Position numbers and translations under genes: made by a program. Of a stretch of 64,000 nt of DNA, positions 23,474 through 36,468 are shown one piece after another; within the stretch, counting starts at the first letter, position 1; every line of letters begins with the position of its first letter. The stretch is from Mactra quadrangularis. Its lineage: Eukaryota; Mollusca; Bivalvia; Venerida; Mactridae. The notes beneath the pieces are model-generated. The model ran no database searches. It was not told the origin of the DNA and saw nothing but the letters and a program-made list of their open reading frames with translations. The stretch covers positions 31,409,264-31,473,263 of the forward strand of contig CM046298.1 in NCBI GenBank assembly GCA_025267735.1. Reading direction: 5' to 3'.

Positions 23474-23541
23474 CAATTCTCGTACTGAGAGGTTATCAAT
23501 ATTCTCGACCGAGAATCTTGAAAGCTTTTGGTATTAGAATG
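23474..23541. repeat. CATTCTCGT-family hairpin copy
   Basis: It starts CAATTCTCGTACTGAGAGG and continues TTATCAATATTCTCGACC. The right half (GAGAATCTTGAAAGC...GGTATTAGAATG) is its diverged complement. Flanking 8-mers are only loosely similar. Confidence 0.55.
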
Positions 23542-26500
23542 CTAATCGCTATCATATCATCAGATTTTATAAAAAATCGACTCGTTACGAAACATATATC
23601 ACAATATTTGGTCAACAACCGTTTAAAATCTCTAAAACAATCACGTGACAGACTCATTCAGGTCTGATAATTAAAACAACAATATCCTCAATGACCTGTT
23701 GATAATACTTTATTTGTGTTTAATTAACTTGAACATTTGACTTTTAATTGCAATAATTAGGAATAAAGTATTTGGTTCATTGCGATGAAAAGTCCATTAC
23801 AACGAATGTTTCAACATCAGAGATGATAATGATATCCTAGTCTTACACTGTTTATCAAAATTACATTAACTCTTATTTTATACGTTTTTGATTGGCATTT
23901 TCACTGTTAAAATCCATCTTGGCGAATGACACAGGAAACTGGCTAAATTGGACTAATATATTGCCTTAATCAATAAAAGATTGTAACATTCTATTCATTT
24001 CTTCTGATATCATAAAATGAACAAATCAACTGTTTCTAGATATTTATAATAGTAAATAATGTCAATGGAAAGAAACTGACGTAAATTGTAGCATCAATCA
24101 CTTGAATTTCCCTGCAGGAAAAGACAGTCTTATCGCCAATCAAAAACTAATTATAATACAAAATTGAGTCAATTATTTCTAAAATGATCTCGATTGCATT
24201 CTATACACGAAGCTAATTCTCAACTGACAGCACTTCCGAGAATGTAATTTAAAGATTAAAGCAACGTCTTTACGATAAGACGATTTTGGCGGTAAACCCT
24301 CACATTCTGTGCTTACTAGAACTTTATCTCAACTTTACAGAGCAAATGTCCATTTATTTTACAAAGATAGCTTGTTTACAAGAACCGTATCAACCAAATT
24401 AATCTGACACTAGGTATTAAATATGGCGGTTAGAAATGGCGGGAAGACATGACTTCATTTCCGGAAAATTAACGACATCAATCATTGCAGATGGATTTGA
24501 ACGGCGTTCCTTGTGTATCGTCAAAAACATCTCAAATAAAAAACGAACAAATTAAGTAAACGTCTATCATTAAACCATTAAAATAAATCGAAAGGATAAC
24601 ATCAAAATGTCTGTTTCTTCAATCGATTCTCGAAGATGAAAAAATCCTTTCGATTTTTTTGGCTTGAAAACAAGAGATGTCGTAAAACATGCCAAATTAC
24701 GACACGTTTGAATGCAAGAAAGATATCACGTGAATTTCACTGGAATAATTTTAATTCATATTTATTATATCGTTTTGTAAGACTGACTAACTAGAGTGGG
24801 TCTATTTCGGATCAGTTTCATGTTGCGTAGTCGCATTTTGACATTGTTTCAGATATATGGCACAGCTCAGTCGACCTACTTGCTGTCCGTAGGCATAAAG
24901 AGGCTTAGGCTATGCTAAATGGAAATTTTGTTAAGCGTCAACTCAAGTTTGACAATCTTAGGTACCTATTCACAAAACACACAAAACAAAAACGACACAA
25001 ATATTGTTTTGGTCTGAATTACTAATGAAATGACCAGTTTTGCACATACCTAAAACATATGGTTTAGTATAAAATGACTAGTGTTTTTCCCAAATAAAAT
25101 ATATATTGTATTAATGGCACAACTATGGAAATATTGTCACATGTTTTTTCCGAACAAACTTGTCTTTATCGAATCCCTGAACATCGGAATAATTAAAAAA
25201 AAATTCACCAACTTTTTGGGACTGCGGACTCTAAAATCTAAGCGCATACAAAGGCTTAACAAAATTCTGGCATGGTATGGCCTTAGATATCTAGTTCTGT
25301 GCTTTTACATAGTATAGGGTAAATGCCTTTATCAGTGACTGACAACAGTCTAACTTGATACAGCAATAAGCCGCACAGAGGTATGAAGGTTTCACACTGG
25401 ACTCGAACCAACCACTCTGGATCCACGGTCAGCCATAGAATATTGCCATAAAGGTAACATCAGTCTTTTTCACATGCTTTTAAATACACACAGCTCGAAC
25501 ATTTTAACACCCAGTGGAGGCAAGAGGCTACAGAGTTCTCAAATTGTCTGCTACTCTTACAATAGGGTGTCCAAAATTGCATTTAGGTGGTACGCTACGG
25601 TTTTGAAGGTTTCGTGCTGAATTGGCCAGTGTCGAAATTCAAATACATGACTCTGTGGTACCTTAAAATTAAAAGCTAATTTCTGTCTAATTACTGAAAT
25701 AATTGAAATGCAATCCTAGCAGTTAAAACTTCAAGTCAAGCAACCAAAAATATGTTTATAAAGCTCAAAAAAAACCCCACACTTCAATTGTTAAAATGTA
25801 GAAATTGCCAATTAAGAGCCATAAAGTCATGGTGGGCATCCCAGTTTTTTGTTATTTTCTGATAGTGCGGTGTTAAGGAAACATGAAACAGCGAAGAACA
25901 TTGTGGATTTGGATTAAGTTTTTGTTGGTCTTAGAGTATTGAGAAAATTCACTTTTTGTCACCAATTTTTGCGACCATCAAAACCCAGAGGAACAGACCT
26001 CAGAAAATGATCATGTATTTTACTGCTTTTAGTGAGAAACATAAGTCCATGTGGGTGATTTCAGGCTAAGTGTGAGATTTTCATTGTGTGATGGTGTATT
26101 TTCAGTCAAGGAAACTCTGTAGTGCCTCCTAAGAAAAAACGTTCGGTTTACAACTTTCAGACGAATCCGTATTTCTCAGTGGTTGGAGTTTCCGTGTTAT
26201 ACTGTATTCCATTTTTAGTTTGTCTCAATCAAATTAAACACTTTTAAGTTTTAATCATTATTTAATCGTTCAAAACGTGTAAGTTGTTGAGGGACAAATG
26301 CTTAAATTTGATTCTTCGCAAACAATTATTATTAAGAAATCGCCGTGAAGGGTGTGATATCTATGTTTAATTAATAAAGTATGCAAATATGATATCCTTT
26401 TGATAAAGTCTTTGATGGTTAAATGTTTTAATTAATGACTACAATCTTCCTATTCAGAAATAAATATTTAAATACCGTATATCTATTACCAACCGTTTAT

Positions 26501-29074
26501 TTAAATATGTTTAGTTCTACAGTGCAAAGACGTAAATTGCTAAACTAATAGTGCGAACAATTAAATACTGTCACTTGCTTTTACCTGTAAATTAAATAAT
26601 ACACGATTGTTGACTTAAACATCGCTTTATTTATTCGCCACTTTTTCTAAAATTTTGTAGATACTTAAAAGAACTTGGATTATTGTGATTGATTTGAGTC
26701 CTTGTGAACTTTCGTCATGGTAGAAATCGAACAAATACATATAGTGCTGAGGGAGGGCGGGGGGGCGAAACATGGAATCTTGTTACATGTACTTGTAAAC
26801 GAACAATTCAGAGTCGATCGGCATTTGATCTGGCGGTCTTAGATTCATATCCGCGGGAGGTCATTTTTTCTATGAAAAATTGAACAGCTCTGGTCAAATT
26901 CTACTATAAGAACCTTAGAAACCGATGGCTTTAATAAGAACAGAACAGAACAACAAATTTATTTACAAACACAGGTTACAGCATGTAACAACATGTGAGA
27001 ACAAAATAATTTACGAGAACAAAAAACAAGAACAGTCTTAACTAAAGGATCGTTTTTTTTTCAAATTAAGCATTTTGGGACTTCAAAATTGTAAAATATT
27101 GTATGATTTTACAATAACAAAGATGGTCTTTATAGGGGAGCTCTAATGTACGTGGGGTTCCCTATGTATACGGAGACGTTGTCGGTTCTTTGAGGATTCC
27201 TGAGCACTGTTTAAAATTTGTTTAAAAAGTTGATTAGATGAGTTGACCACAATGGTATAAAATCCTTATACATAAATACACTGACCAACACACCTAAAAT
27301 GAATAAATTAAAAGATAATTGAAAGATAATAACATTTAGGATTATTTTTACAAAATATATATATATATATACGTGTTTTTTTTAAAAGCATTCTTCTCAA
27401 TTGTTAAAAAAATAAAAGAAAGACAAAACGTTAATTAGATTATAAAACGTCTTAACGTAGGTAACTTTCTTCACACTTGAAAAGGAAAAAAACAACAAAT
27501 TGTACTTAAACAAGTCAACACTTATTGCCTTAAAAGATGTTTCTAAATATTTAATGAAGTTTGTTTAAAACTTAATTATCTCCGTACAGCGGGGACAGCC
27601 AGAGTGATAAATCAACAAAGATTAGTCACGTAGTTTGTATCTCTCTGTGCAATAATTTAATTATCCGAAGAAAAAACAACATCACAAGTAGTAACAGTAT
27701 GTATAATTATACTTGAAACAATGGCGCTTACACTTACAGATAATCTAGTTAGAAAGCCTGCAGTTTTTTATGTTGTAAACCTCATTAGAAAAGCATAATC
27801 GACTATTGAAATGCTAAAAGGGTCACAAGCAAAAATTATAGCTACTCCTGAACGTGTTTTTCTAGAAAATTTGAATGCTCAAGTGCGCGCAAATTGTCTA
27901 ACTATGGAAGACGTATTATGTGTTGCCACGTAAGAAAAACGGGCTCAAATGAAATTTCGGAGAGATGTTTTGCCTGTGCTGTTATGTGCCAACATGTCAG
28001 TGTTTCTTTAACCTGAATTTATCATAGTTAATTATATGCCTGTTAATTTGGTACGAACTTGGCTAATTGTTAAATATACATAGAAAATTGTCGCGGCTAT
28101 TTTCAGGCTCACATACATATCAATAAATTACATTTTCATACGGTGTTTTCGTTGGTACTGAATTAGTGTGTTTTATTTATTAAGATGAAGGAAGGGTGCA
28201 AAATATATATCCAGGGTATGTCTGAGAACTGGAATCAACGTCTGGTTTTCTGAAACAAGAGTATGCTCTTATAATCATAAATAATTACAGAAAAGTTCCA
28301 CTATAAGGCCGTCATGATCGATGAGTCTAAAAGCTGAACGATCTTAATATATGGACCATCTTGTTTCCAAATTAAGCATTTCGGATTTGATTTTGCGGTA
28401 ACCATCTTGGTCTATCGATTTTTTTCTCACTGTTTGATATTTTGGTCGTTCAATTTTGAATAAAATTTTTTTTAATCAGAAAATTACTGAATCCATTTGA
28501 TATATGTGTCACATCATACAGTACTCAAATCTCAGTATTCGAAGAAAAAAAGAAAACGTATCGAAATTCACCTATTCTCATTTTTATAAACATGCAAAAA
28601 CTGTATTTAAACTGGAATTTTACATCATTCCAAAGTGAACATTTATTTATTGAAAATAAATTAATACAAAATAAATAAAGGAAACAAATTAAGTAAATAC
28701 TTGGTTTAAAGATTTTAAACTAAGTTGAATTGCTTGGTAATATTTCTATATGTTTGTTTTGTATTCCTACATTAATATCATACCAAAATCATATTGTTTT
28801 TTTATACTTTTAATTGATTAGCTATCATTAAAACCGTTTAATTCTATGTATGGTAGTTATTATCAACACGCAAAAGTTATAGAAGGCGTACTATGATACA
28901 ATACAATACAATACAAATTCTTTTATTCTCTAATTTCATATAGACATGAATAAATGAGGTACATAAATATATATGAATATTTTTACGAGGCACATGATAT
29001 GGATAGAAGTACATATATAATTCAACAATGTTACGTAATTATTAAGTACAAATAAGTGAAATCAAATAGGGTAC

Positions 29075-29141
29075 CATTCTCATTCCCAGAGACTCTCAAT
29101 ACTGGATCGAGAATCTTGATTGCCTCGGGGTACGAGAATAT
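29075..29141. repeat. CATTCTCGT-family hairpin copy with near 8-bp TSD
   Basis: CATTCTCATTCCCAGAG on the left and CTCGGGGTACGAGAATA on the right pair; the centre is TCTCAATACTGGATCGAGA. TAGGGTAC precedes and TAGGGTAG follows one or two bases after the right end (7 of 8 identical). It lies inside a probable LINE-tail stretch (about 28898-29060). Confidence 0.65.
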
Positions 29142-31064
29142 TAGGGTAGCAACCAGGAACTATTTTCTAAGTTATGTATATATATATATATACATGTATA
29201 TGTATTGGTGTCCTCTTAAGGGCACCGGAGAGTCATAATAATATAATGGTACATGGAAATACATGAAATATAAAATGGTACATTATGTTATACAATTAAT
29301 GAGTTTTATCTGTTATAACTAATAATGTTATACATACAGGCAGTTTGTTATCATAAGAATGACAAAATTATCTTGAGGAGTTTACACACATTGTTAAGCT
29401 GTTGTATACAACAATTTTTTTTTTAAACTTAACCCTGCTAATTTACATAGATAAGGATAACTATTACATCGACAGCGAGTACGGAAGTAAGTATTTAAAT
29501 ACACGGGGTTAGAGTACGTGCCACTGATAGTGGAATAGAATCTTACAGAATTAAGTATTAGAAATATGAAAGTATTTCAATTAATCTTTCTACTAAACGA
29601 TCTTTATTTACTTTATCAGTGCGAGAACATGTAATTGTTCTTCACTTAATAATACTGGCGTAATATTTTAAAAAAGTGACAATAGTTTAGACAGAAATAA
29701 ACACACAAATTATAACGCCATTTTGTACATCGAATTACAGAATCGAAATGTTAAAAAGAAGAGTGAAGATCTAAACATTGTCCAATTATAGAAAGAAATG
29801 GCATTTGTTTCCCCTATTTTAAATAATATTCCTGACAATAAACTCACTAGCTAGCTTTAGAATCTTATCTTCACATAGCGGCTCATTCTACAAGGAATTA
29901 TTTTCCGTCTGTTTCTATTTGCGGAGTGATAAGCGTCGCGCGAGGCGTGATGCGGTCCCAGAGCTGATCATTTGGGACAATAATTCGCTTCATTTTGTTG
30001 GCGTAGCAAGTTAATTTGAGGAAGGAATTGAATGGCTCTTACTGATCGCAATGCATTTGATTGATATGAACATTCTGAGAAGAAATAAACATGCGGAATT
30101 TATGTCAATTATTTCGCAAATTGCTCGCAAATAACCCATCAATTTCGTATTATCTAGACAGAGGCGCGATTAAACGGTTGCCATTATAGTGAAATACACC
30201 AATTGGTTTTTGTTTAGTGAGGGCATAAGACGTCGGAAAAGCCAATTGTAGAAGAATAGAGCATTTATTTTCGTTGTGGATGATAGCGTATTATTAAGGA
30301 TAAAAATCTCCGGCAATAATACGCCGTCTGCTGAAATTACATTAAAGTTCTTTCTAGTCTAAACGACTGTTGTTTTTTTTCTTCTTATATCTCTGTGTCT
30401 CCTTAGAAGAGAGTCAGGAAAGAGAATTGAGTATAGAAATGTTAGTAGATCTGTTGGTGGAATCTCTTAGAATTTTTGGTTTTCTGTCTTTTAAGAAATG
30501 CTTATTTATTGTGTTGATGCCGAATTTTTGTTATATTTTTCAGTCATTTCGTGACGGACAGTTGACTGACTCACTGTCCCTAGAAGGGCCGTTAATCACT
30601 GGATCTAAGCTTTTAACAAGAATTTGTAGTAAAAAATACACTGCCAGTCTGATCACAGCGAAAGGACAAAACACGGCTGCAGAAAACATTTCTAGTGTGT
30701 GTACGTTCCGCACAAAAATCTAACCCACGGCTCATTGATTCATAAGACAGATATGTTATATTGAAGTAAATGTGGTTGAAGCAAAAGAAAGAATTAGGTA
30801 CAAAATGAGCATATAATTGTTTTTGTAATGTCTTAGAATTTTCTTTCTTTAAATAGTAATTTATGTTCATTTACATCGTTTGTGTTCGAAATTTTTCAGT
30901 CAAATCGCTTCATGGAGAGGCTTTTAAATAATGAACACATAAAGTACATGGCAATTTTCACCTTAGGTTTATGGGTGACAATTGTCGCATTAAATGATTT
31001 AGAAACCTTATAGTTTCTATGTATCCAGATATATAACCTTGTTTGAAGTGTTGATCGAACCCAT

Positions 31065-31205
31065 TACCTTTATAAACTAATTTTAGCCTTTGACCATTCA
31101 CAGCAAGATATTGTATGGCAAAGACAAAATACATGAATACATTACTTACAGAAAATCTACATAATAAAATTGGCAGGATATGTGGAAAGTACATACACAA
31201 GGCAA
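31065..31205 (-). mobile_element. 5'-truncated LINE copy (3' UTR only)
   Basis: It matches the 3' UTR of the LINE at 905-1100 in the same orientation: TTTAGCCTTTGRCCATT, GATATTKTATGGC, AAGACAAAA, and ACAGARAATCTACATAA. No ORF2 sequence is included, as is usual for abortive reverse transcription. Confidence 0.75.
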
Positions 31206-31530
31206 ATATGTCATTTCTCCATATATATTGCTAAAGGAGAGAATTTTGTCATTATTGTCGACTTTTCTTTTAAGGGTATAACCATTCCAGGAAAATCTTG
31301 AATCTGCAACCCTTCAAGACACTAAATTTAAACTTCTGCGCATGGTCAACTGCGCCGCAGACCTGGGTGTGGTTTGCAATTGACACAATCTTAATTATAA
31401 CATTTAAATCTCAGATGAAATTCTGTTGATTTTCACACAGCAATTCCATCTTATCAAACATCTACATTGCAATTCGTAAAATATCCCACTCTTAATATTG
31501 TTTTCTTGTAGATTAAGTTTTTTATGATTG

Positions 31531-31561
31531 TGACGTCACTTCCGGTTTGATAAATGAGTCA
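31531..31561. promoter_or_regulatory. CRE + ETS + AP-1 motif cluster
   Basis: A perfect palindromic CRE (TGACGTCA, 31531-31538) overlaps an ETS core (ACTTCCGG, to 31544). TGAGTCA (AP-1 type) follows at 31555-31561. Such a compact cluster is typical of active promoters or enhancers, but no exon was recognised beside it, so the role is inferred only from motifs. Confidence 0.35.
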
Positions 31562-32618
31562 TGTGACAATACTTATTCTGTAATGAACGTGCTATAAAGT
31601 AAGTAGACAGGTTCTGTAATTCACATCATTCTAATAAACCCCAGAAATCGATTAAATTCCAATAAAATCGCTATTTATAATCTGTATCACTCAGACGCAT
31701 GGTTAGCTTGGTTTCCGAATCGCTTGGCATTGGTATCGTATTTCACTTGTAGGAACTTATTATAAATGAAACATGAAAATTTTAATCAGACAATCGAAAA
31801 AACACAAGAAACCTAAATCATTGTTAATGACTTTAACAACCGTCATCTTTAGAAAATTGCGCCTTCGATTTGAAGAGTATCTGGCAAATTAATAAATGCT
31901 TATCGTAATGTCAGAGGTATACCGATTTCTCGAATCTTTGATTCCTATCACCACTTTTTCGCCCCTAAGGAGTAATGGCGAATTACTTATAACTATAATG
32001 TGCTTTATTATGGGGTAACAACAATCTCCTAGATCGGATTGGGTTTGGTTTTTCCAGACTCCCATGAACAAATTAGACGGCATAAGTTAGGTTTTATGCT
32101 TTCTTGGTTCAAGATAGGCATCGAGGTTGTCAAATTGAAACGTTTTTATTGTACCGGATTTTAAACAAAGTCATCACGTTTAGTTATGTATTACCGAAAT
32201 TACTATCAGATTTTTTGCCGTTTAGTTGTTTTCAAGACTGTGCATACTACATAAATGGTAAACCTGACTTATTTCTACGGATACAATCTTTCATGGGAAA
32301 AACATTTAATTGCTTAACAAAGATAATATAACTTCTTGCATATCGAAAGTTTTATCAAGGGAATAACGGGCGTAAAATAGAAACAGCATCATGAATGACA
32401 GCAGGGAATGTGTTTTCACCAGCGCTGTTCATAACTCTCGTGTTTGAAGCATTATTTAACAATTAAGTTTAGTTTTACTGTAGTGGTCCTTGCCTAATTA
32501 ATAGAGTGTTGATTTAGTATTTCGGAGTTTGGTGACTACTGTAATGGCAACTCAAAGGCGAGGAGCGAATTTTGGTAGTCCGCTAACCATGTCGGTCATT
32601 TAGTTTTGATAAACTAAG

Positions 32619-32909
32619 ATCATTCGGAACAACCTCGGCGATCATCTACGAAGATATAGCTCGGAAATCAGACGTAATAGGAATACAACCAGGTTACAAG
32701 GTCCGGCGACTGTCATTTTCATGCCAACATTTAATAATGACATTGTTACACGCTGTATCACATCATTTCATCAGTACAATGTCTCACATGCCGTATTTCT
32801 GTGTAGTTCAGGCTGTATTACCACAGAAACTAAATTCATAGATCTACTTTTTCACCCTATGATATCCGAGGTTTATCTGCGTAGAAGATCGCCGAGGTAG
32901 TTCCGAATG
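32619..32909. mobile_element. 291-bp TIR element with perfect 8-bp TSD
   Basis: AAACTAAG occurs directly at both edges (32611-32618 and 32910-32917). The termini are inverted repeats over about 50 bp with few mismatches: left ATCATTCGGAACAACCTCGG, right (complemented) CATTCGGAACTACCTCGG, followed by CGATCWTCTACG in both. There is no coding capacity. The 8-bp duplication fits hAT, P or Merlin-type transposition; the ends do not match the other 8-bp-TSD elements in this window except for the CATTC start shared with the small hairpin family. Confidence 0.85.
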
Positions 32910-33153
32910 AAACTAAGGTGCACACGGGCCGCAATTAAACTTGACTTTGCTTACTAGATCACTAGATCGCTCGTGTGCTAATCAATCTATCCAGTAATAA
33001 TGATAATGTTGCAACATCTCCTCCTAACACCCTGTCTTTGTCGAGGTACAAATATCTTTTACAGATGTTTTTATAACTGGAATAAGAATGTCTAAACAAA
33101 GGTCAGTGTTCTATTTACTGAAGCAATGTCTAGGTTCTTAATAGAGAAATCCA

Positions 33154-33380
33154 GCGTGCGTGGCCGAGCAGCTATACCACGTTCGACTGGTTATTATTGG
33201 ATAGCCAGCTCAACTTAAAGTTGGTTGGGTCCCATCCAAAACCTACCCCGTTGTTTCCTTGAGCAATTAACGTTATCTCAGTACTGGGGAACCAGGAAGA
33301 GGACTCAAACGTGATTAATATTATTTTAAGTTGTAAGAACTTGTTTCGCAATCGAGCTGAAATAAATTAGTATTAACTAA
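33154..33380 (+). mobile_element. tRNA-derived SINE, family 2
   Basis: The head GCGTGGCCGAGCAGCTATAC resembles a tRNA-Ser/Leu A-box region. The body carries a TTGGATAGCCAGCTCAACTT block and GTTGGTTGGGTCCCATCC in the B-box place. The tail TCAGTACTGGGGAACCAGG, ACTCAAA..GTGATTAAT, TTGTTTCGCAATCGAGCTG, AAATAAATTAG matches 52851-53070 throughout. Confidence 0.85.
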
Positions 33381-33427
33381 TCAAGAGAGTTGTCTAAAAC
33401 TTCATAGAGTCAGCATACAGTTATGCT

Positions 33428-33566
33428 ATATGTGATTTTGGAACAGTCAAAGTGTTGGTCCGAGGTGAAGGGGATAGTGTTTTGAACGGTTTCCCGAGGG
33501 CAACAGTTCCAAACACTATCCCCGACACCGAGGGACAACTGTTTGACTGTTCCAAAATCACATATG
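33428..33566. repeat. 139-bp near-palindrome
   Basis: The left arm starts ATATGTGATTTTGGAACAG and the right arm is its complement, with a GGGGATAGTGTTT core in both. The arms are about 60 bp with scattered mismatches and a short centre around CCCGAGGGCAAC. It can form a long cruciform or foldback and is probably a MITE-type palindrome. No certain target duplication was identified. Confidence 0.85.
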
Positions 33567-34872
33567 AAATGGTTGTTTTATTACCTGGTCAATAACGGTT
33601 TAAACATTACTTGCAGAAGTTAAAAGAACAAGAAAATAGTTTTACAAATATACCAGTTAGTATTAATACTTTAATTTTGTCAATTGAACAATCGTTAAAT
33701 TATGTTACACTGACAATTCTTTAGTAGTTGACATGTCAAAGTCTGATTTAGTCACCGTAGCAGTTACTTTTCCTTATAGCAGTACATTAACAGTTCAAGT
33801 AACATAGCTTGACGTCAGAGCACGAGCAGGAAACAGTCAAAACTATATATTGACCGGTCAACAGTTCGCAACATAGAATTTTAGAAAAAATTACAAATAT
33901 CAAATTACATTTATATAAGGAATCAGGAAATAAAAAACTATGTTTGTTGTATTTTCATAAACAGTATGCATTGTACATGTATAATCAAAATATTATTACA
34001 ACAAATCATACTAAAACAATTTTTTTAAATACCAGTTTTGTTTTTCAGATATTCTGCCGAAATAACTCGTAAATGTTAGGGGCGACAATTTCAAGAAGAT
34101 CTGGTAACTAAACTCACGGTCTGATGGAGTTTTTACGAAAATAAATTGGAATCTAGTTAATAAAATCTACTTAACCATATCTTTTACTATGTTATTTATT
34201 TTGGTAAATCAGCAAGTTTTCACCATCTTAATTTGAGTTTTCAAAAAAAAACCATGGCAGTCGTTTAACCGTTTACATAAAAACGATCACATTTTTGGAG
34301 ACACAAAGTTCTCAATTACATACGTTGATACAAAGTCATTAAATTGTGCAGTTAATACTTTAACATATCTTAATTACAGTAATATACTAATTGACAATCC
34401 GTCCCACAGAAATGTGTACTATGCTTTTACCTGAAGAGTTAAATATCTTACAATGGCGTCCATTTTAGCGCTCTGTTCTCACTTTTGAAGAGCTCGCTCC
34501 ACAACAATTTGGCAGAACTAATTGCAAGCACAATAACTGCTTGCAGCGACAAGTGCAGAATGTAACAGAAATGACAAGAATGAACAACAAAGAAAATGAC
34601 TTAATTACTTAGCCGTGCCAAGCACTTCCATCCTCGGAAAAGGAATTTGAAAATCTAATATTGGTAGGCTGGGTATCCTGACAACTGTGTTAAGAACAAT
34701 GCGAATAATTATCTTGGCAGTTAAGTCATTAATGTCACCCACCATGATCCTGGATGCTGTTTTATTCATCATTAATAATTACAAAATATTTCCTCAAGGA
34801 ACATAAGTAACAACAAGGGTCTGTGAAGTCTCATTCAATCAAACCGCTGAACGCTCAGTTATATTTCCATTG

Positions 34873-35178
34873 CAGTTCAGCTAGCTCAGTTGGTAGCACA
34901 CAGATTAACTTATAGAGTAGTGGTAGGTTCGATTCTCTGGCGGGGCAAACATTCGTGGAGCTAGGCCATGAAATAGTTTCTACGACCATTCTCTCTCCTA
35001 CAAGTGATTCTAAATCGTGTTTAGCTGCTGTCAGTTGCCGACGGAAGCATGTGTCTTGTAACTGGCTTACAGCTAAATCCAGATATTTAAATTTTCCAGG
35101 AACGGTGAGTAGGTTGACTGAGGGGCATGATACGACCAACACAATGTGTTGCTACGGCGTTTACTTAAACCAAAACAG
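34873..35178 (+). mobile_element. tRNA-derived SINE, family 1, near full length
   Basis: The A box TAGCTCAGTTGGTAGCAC and B box GGTTCGATTCTC are clean. The body and tail (GGAACGGTGAGTAGGTTGAC, then ACAATGTGTTGCTACGGCG) match the copy at 4763. Short open frames on both strands come from the SINE and are not genes. Confidence 0.88.
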
Positions 35179-35455
35179 CCATTGTCTGATGCAGGGTTTA
35201 CAATACATGTTAAACTTTAACTGTCATCTTCTAGCTGTGCCGTAACAGTATTAATTGCCTTTTTGATAAAGATAACCAATATATAATGTCCGCCATTTTG
35301 ATTTTAATAGTCCCCGGTTGTAGAAACGGTCATAATCGATAGTCAGGGGACTTAACTTGTGGTTTGTCACGGGAGATAACCTTGTCATTGGAAATTATCA
35401 CAAAATTAATAAATTTCTTGTTTAAGGGCTCGTATGAGCAGCACCGGCTCCAAGC

Positions 35456-35499
35456 CATTCTCTATCCCCGAGGTTATCAAGATTATTGGTACGAAAATG
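35456..35499. repeat. CATTCTCGT-family hairpin, shortened copy
   Basis: CATTCTCTATCCCCGAGG, then TTATCAAGATTATTGG and TACGAAAATG: both termini are present, but one internal arm is deleted (44 bp). Flanking CTCCAAGC and GTCCTAGC match at 6 of 8 positions. Confidence 0.55.
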
Positions 35500-36398
35500 G
35501 GTCCTAGCGGGATGGGACTACAAGGAAGTATCGTTCTATCTCTGGACCAATGATCTTTACCATACATGTATTGGGTTTGGTTGAACTAGTTAACGCCAAG
35601 AGTCACGACCTTTGGTTTAATTACCACATTATAAATAATCTAAAAAACTAAATGACATTAAGTAGAACATATACCTTTAAAGTAATGGTTCTTATCGAAT
35701 ATTCTCGCGAGATCACGGTTGTAGCTAAAATACAGTAACCACACGTGACGCTGTATAAAGCGATACTCGACTTTAGTATCAACCTTTGTTCTTTGCTAAG
35801 TGATAGTAGTATGACGAAGTGAAGTAATTATTTCATAATAAATTATTTATTTTTTTATTGAGTTATCAATGTGTCAAAGAAAACGATCTCGAAATTAATA
35901 TTATGACGTCATAGTCACGTGATTACAATGGGACCCTGGTTATTTAAGTAATATATGAGACACAATTAGCGCGAGATGTTAATTGAAGATAATTAAATCG
36001 ATTGATGGTAACTATGATAATTGATTGATTGATTCGTGGGAAACTAGTTTATATTGAATATTAATTTTGTAAAATGTCGGAGGATAACTTCTAGCGGTTT
36101 TTTTTTCAGAAAACAAATCAGATGCATGAACAAAAATTATTGGGAGGTGTCTAAATAAACATAACATTTCAGTAATTTTTCATCTAGATAACCACTATGG
36201 GTTTTGCAAAAGCATGCATGCATAACAAATTTGAAGCCCCAAATGCTTTCCTAGTATTTGAGTAGAAAACTGTCTTTTTGGTAGGACCATTTTTCACGAT
36301 TCTAAAATTGGAACTTTAATACATTGTATTGATATTTAGCTACCCGATGATTGCAGCCTGGGACTTGGGGTTTATCGTAGGTTTCAAGTTTGTATCAA

Positions 36399-36468
36399 CA
36401 TTCTACCCAGAGAATATTACGATTCACGATTGAATAATGAATCTTGGTAACCTCCAGGTACGAGAATG
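36399..36468. repeat. CATTCTCGT-family hairpin copy
   Basis: CATTCTACCCAGAGAATATT on the left pairs with ATCTTGGTAACCTCC...GGTACGAGAATG on the right. The termini are intact on the right and one-base diverged on the left. Confidence 0.6.

Larger units (their letters stand above)
21113..34872. other. Large gene desert, no recognisable exon
   Basis: This holds scattered repeats: a dispersed repeat (21747-21865), a GT/GA-rich tract (22683-22785), a foldback (23190-23450), hairpins (23474-23541, 29075-29141), pentanucleotide runs that resemble LINE 3' tails (26945-26960, 28898-28915), TA runs (about 27357, 29178), a solo LINE 3' UTR (31065-31205), a CRE/ETS/AP-1 cluster (31531-31561), a 291-bp TIR element (32619-32909), a SINE (33154-33380) and a palindrome (33428-33566). 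The block 29850-30350 has fewer repeats and more mixed composition and could be regulatory. The 117-codon frame at 30370-30723 resembles nothing I know. Confidence 0.55.

Noticed and set aside
25375..25450. tRNA-like B box (GGTTCGAGTCC) on the minus strand
   Set aside because: No A box at the right spacing and no body shared with the SINE families; insufficient evidence.
30370..30723. 117-codon open frame, partly preceded by an acceptor-like TATTTTTCAG at 30542
   Set aside because: No recognisable domain, low-complexity N-terminal part and no donor partner; treated as chance.
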